Origin: Paenibacillus albicereus
Lineage (GTDB): Bacteria; Bacillota; Bacilli; Paenibacillales; Paenibacillaceae
DNA: 64,000 nt
NCBI RefSeq assembly: GCF_012676905.1
Contig: NZ_CP051428.1
Coordinates: 4,523,001 to 4,587,000, forward strand
Direction of reading: 5' to 3'
Below the pieces are notes generated by a model. The model was given only the letters and a program-made list of their open reading frames with translations, did not search any database and was not told the origin of the DNA. The translations under genes and the position numbers were made by a program. Positions 61,743-64,000 of this stretch are shown piece by piece; positions within the stretch are counted from its first letter, which is position 1, and every line of letters starts with the position of its first letter.

Positions 61743-62462
61743 ATGACGGGAGTTGGATTCCACTTGAGCCAATTAGTCATCGAGGACTTTTCCGAGCTGC
61801 TGCTGTCCGGCAACCATGCCGCCGCCCAGGAGCTCGTCCGCAGCTGGATGGATCGCGGCGCCAACCAGCTCAGCCTGTTCCAGCAGCTGTTCGCTCCGGC
61901 GCTGGCGCATATCGGCGGCTTGGGGGCGAGCGGACGGATCAGCGCAGCGGACGAGCAGCTGGCCTGCGGCGTCTTCCAGTGGTTGCTCTGCAAGGTCGAG
62001 CAGCCCAATCCGGAGCCGCCGCGCAGCGCCAGGAAAGCTCCGCTTCCGAGGGCGATGCTGCTCGGAGTCGAGGGCGAGGAGCATGACCACGGCCTGCGCA
62101 TGGCCGCCTCCCTGTTCCGCGAGCGCGGCTGGGATACCCGGCAGTATGGCGCCAGCCTGACGCTGGAGCAGGCGCTCGCGAGCGCTATTCGCTGGAGCCC
62201 GGACCTCGTCTGCCTGACGGCCTCCAAGTCCGACCAGCTGCCCGCCCTGCGCACGTACGCCGAATCGTTCTGCCAGCTGCCGGCCGGCCCGGCCGTCCTC
62301 GTAAGCGGCCGCCTGGCCCGCCTGCTGGACCTTCAGCCGCTCCTGCCCCGCACGATCGTCGCGCGGGACTACCTGGAGCTTTACGCCTTCCTCGCCGAGA
62401 CGCCCGCCTCCTTGGAAGCGTACGGGGCCCGCTATGCGAAGGACAGGCTGACGACCGGGTGA
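61743..62462 (+). CDS. B12-binding domain protein (CarH/MerR-effector type)
   Basis: 239 aa from the ATG at 61743; a TTG at 61764 with GGGAG ten bases upstream is an equally good start because a possible -10 (TACACT, 61724) leaves almost no leader for the ATG. N-terminal half resembles the helical B12-binding-2 module (LLSGNHAAAQELVRSWMDRG, FQQLFAPALAHIG, EQLACGVFQWLL). The second half has the Rossmann cobalamin motif GVEGEEHDHGLRMAASLFRERGWD, with E-x-H-x-x-G like CarH rather than D-x-H-x-x-G. There is no MerR DNA-binding domain. Probably a light or B12-responsive sensor or effector. Confidence 0.8.
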   Translation: MTGVGFHLSQLVIEDFSELLLSGNHAAAQELVRSWMDRGANQLSLFQQLFAPALAHIGGLGASGRISAADEQLACGVFQWLLCKVEQPNPEPPRSARKAPLPRAMLLGVEGEEHDHGLRMAASLFRERGWDTRQYGASLTLEQALASAIRWSPDLVCLTASKSDQLPALRTYAESFCQLPAGPAVLVSGRLARLLDLQPLLPRTIVARDYLELYAFLAETPASLEAYGARYAKDRLTTG

Positions 62463-62603
62463 CGCGGCCGTCCGTTCCGGACGGGGCTGCGAGCCGCTCG
62501 GACGGATCGCGCTGCGCGAGGAGGAGCTCTCAGGGCTCTGACCGGGCTTCGGCTCCGGCACTGCGGCCGGCCGAGCGTAGGCCTTCCGTAAGATGAAACG
62601 TCG

Positions 62604-62641
62604 AACAGCCTCGCGCGGATTTCCCGCGCGAGGCTGTTTTT
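62604..62641. terminator. Bidirectional terminator after the B12-binding gene
   Basis: AACAGCCTCGCGCGG-ATTT-CCGCGCGAGGCTGTT followed by T residues; convergent region with the SRAP gene. Confidence 0.92.
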
Positions 62642-62676
62642 GCTGGGGGCCGATAGAGGGGTTCCGCCGAGCCGAG

Positions 62677-63375
62677 TCAGGCCAAGCGAATCTCCTGGAT
62701 GCAGTCGGGCGCCTCGTAGCGCTCGTCGTCGACGGCATTGCTAACCGGATACATGCGCAGCTGGAACGGCTCCAGCGGCTGCAGATGCCGCCGCAGGAAC
62801 GAGAATTCGCGGATCTCCGGATGCAGCCATTCGTCCATGCCCTCCTCGTCGAGCACGACGGGCAGCCGCTCCTGCCACTGCGAGAGGCTGCCGGAAGCCG
62901 GCACGGTGACGATCGTCGCCGCCCGCTCGAGCCGTCCGTCCGGCGAGCGCCATTCCTCGTACAGGCCGGCCATGCCGAACAGCGGACGGCCCTGTACCTG
63001 GATATGCATGGCGCGCGGCTGCCGCTGGCGGCCCTCCTCGCGGCGCGCCGCCTTGTCCTCCGCCTCCAGGCGCTCCCAGCCGAACATGCCGCTGCACGGG
63101 ATGATGCAGCGCCCCCCGGCCAGCATGCGCTTGAAGAACGGCTTGGCCTCCAGCGAGGAGGCGTCGGCGTTGACCGAATCGCGCGCCCAGAACGGGAACA
63201 GCCCCCACCGGCCCTCGTCGAGGATGCGCACGCCGTGGCGGTCGTTGCGCACGAGCGGGATCGGCCGGGTGGGCGCGATGTTGTAGCGTGTCGTCTCCAG
63301 CGGCTCATGCCTCTGGATGCGGAACTGCTGCTTCAGCTCGCCGATGTCGCTGGCGAGGGAAAAACGGATGCACAT
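62677..63375 (-). CDS. SOS response-associated peptidase-like protein (SRAP), atypical active site
   Basis: 232 aa, SRAP (YedK/HMCES) fold. The essential Cys2 is present (MCIRFS). The RYNIAPTRPIPLVR segment fits the family. The usual GFYEW motif reads GMFGWERLE, so the catalytic Glu seems shifted or lost. The usual H-x-RMP motif reads WQERLPVV without the His, and the NARAET motif reads NADASSLEAK. SRAP proteins crosslink to abasic sites in single-stranded DNA. This member may have changed function. GTAGGTAGACCCC region upstream has no clear promoter. Confidence 0.85.
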   Translation of the reverse strand: MCIRFSLASDIGELKQQFRIQRHEPLETTRYNIAPTRPIPLVRNDRHGVRILDEGRWGLFPFWARDSVNADASSLEAKPFFKRMLAGGRCIIPCSGMFGWERLEAEDKAARREEGRQRQPRAMHIQVQGRPLFGMAGLYEEWRSPDGRLERAATIVTVPASGSLSQWQERLPVVLDEEGMDEWLHPEIREFSFLRRHLQPLEPFQLRMYPVSNAVDDERYEAPDCIQEIRLA

Positions 63376-63436
63376 GGGGTCTACCTCCCGGATGGTGGCT
63401 TGCTGCCCTTAGCATCCGCAGGAGGTGGAATAATAT

Positions 63437-64000
63437 TCATGAAGATCGGGGCTCCGGCGCGAACCGCTTGCGGAAGCGCAGCGGCGGCATGCCGGCATGC
63501 GCGGCGAACAGCCGCGTGAAATGCGGCAGCTGCCGGAAGCCGCACGCCTCGGCCACCTGCGCGATCGGCCAGTCGGTCGACAGCAGCAGCAGCTTGGCCT
63601 GGTCGAGACGGTAGAACTGCGCGTACTGCTGCGGCGTGCAGCCGTATACCTCGACCATGCAGCGTGCGATGTATACCGCGTGGAGCCCGATCGCCTCCGC
63701 CAGCTCGGCGTTGCTCACCGGCTCGAGCCAGCGCTGCTTCATATAGGCGGCCGCCTGCTCGGCCACCGCCCGCGCGGACGCTTCCGGCAGCGCCGGCCGG
63801 CCGGCCGCCTCCAGCGCGCGCAGCAGCTCGCCGAAGCGCAGCTGGCGCAGCCAGAAGCCGTCCGGCCCCGGGTCGGCCGCAGCCTCGGCCAGCCGGACGA
63901 ACGCTTCCTCCGCCTCCCGGGCGTCGATCAGCCGGGGCAGCCGGATCGCATGCGTATAGTGGTCGCCGAGCAGCGAGGGCTCGCCACCGGCGGCCGTCTC
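63437..64000 (-). CDS. AraC family regulator, N-terminus outside window
   Basis: The frame stays open to the window edge, so the gene is partial (188 codons shown). The C-terminal ~100 residues hold the double helix-turn-helix of AraC/XylS proteins: NAELAEAIGLHAVYIARCM, YRLDQAKLLLLSTDWPIAQ and ACGFRQLPHFTRLFAAHAGM-like pattern. The N-terminal part seen (DHYTHAIRLPRLIDAREA) could be the end of a cupin-type ligand domain. The target genes are unknown. A start at 63766 is only an internal GTG. Confidence 0.85.
   Translation of the reverse strand, partial: ETAAGGEPSLLGDHYTHAIRLPRLIDAREAEEAFVRLAEAAADPGPDGFWLRQLRFGELLRALEAAGRPALPEASARAVAEQAAAYMKQRWLEPVSNAELAEAIGLHAVYIARCMVEVYGCTPQQYAQFYRLDQAKLLLLSTDWPIAQVAEACGFRQLPHFTRLFAAHAGMPPLRFRKRFAPEPRSS

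Overview
The window reads as chromosomal DNA of a high-GC, spore-former-type Bacillota, most likely Paenibacillaceae (Paenibacillus or Cohnella-like). Supporting signs are strong AGGAGG-type ribosome binding sites, UPF0154 (YneF), DUF402/Ntdp, YkuK, UvsE, a ydaO-yuaA c-di-AMP riboswitch, GlnR/TnrA-type boxes and PerR/Fur-type boxes. The assignment is inference from gene content; no rRNA or tRNA is present. About 57 protein genes are supported. Because of the high GC content, many long open frames lie antisense to real genes and are shadows.

Layout. 1-5.8 kb: minus-strand housekeeping genes (inositol monophosphatase, TauE-type exporter, a small protein coupled to UV endonuclease UvsE, D-Ala-D-Ala ligase, Amidase_6-type hydrolase). 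5.9-6.8 kb: a c-di-AMP riboswitch ahead of an unrecognised gene. 7-22.6 kb: transporter, amide hydrolase, IclR regulator under a Fur-like box, two superoxide dismutases (one with a long N-terminal extension), FolE, YneF, QueG, RNase HI, LepB, Ntdp, and a protein with 27 PPGPGP[W/F] heptads. 22.9-39.5 kb: a complete nitrate/nitrite assimilation island. 39.6-64 kb: HtrA-like protease, GalU, YjbQ, Dps, TetR/YhgE pair, YkuK, ABC-F, a small ion channel, FumC, KDPG aldolase, methionine aminopeptidase, a CheB-CheR-PAS-kinase fusion, a B12-binding protein, a divergent SRAP protein and a partial AraC regulator.

The nitrate island works as one regulon. The minus operon moeA-nasB-nasC-mobA-mobB supplies molybdenum cofactor and nitrate reductase. 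The divergent narK transports nitrate/nitrite. nirB-nirD-cobA reduces nitrite and makes siroheme. All three promoters carry a GlnR/TnrA-type box overlapping the -35, and all three leaders carry two hexaloop hairpins (A at loop position 1, G at position 4), the second overlapping an intrinsic terminator. That is the RNA target of ANTAR antiterminators, and an ANTAR-domain gene coupled to a TrpD2-like gene lies inside the island. The sequence therefore supports dual control by nitrogen limitation (initiation) and a nitrate-type signal (antitermination).

The most unusual unexplained structure is a dispersed intergenic element of about 190 bp found four times (7368, 21032, 44076, 52037). Each copy has four ~22-nt motifs, two direct then two inverted, spaced about 50/64-70/50 bp, with the motifs conserved and the spacers not. 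Three of the four sit next to unrelated tandem repeat arrays.
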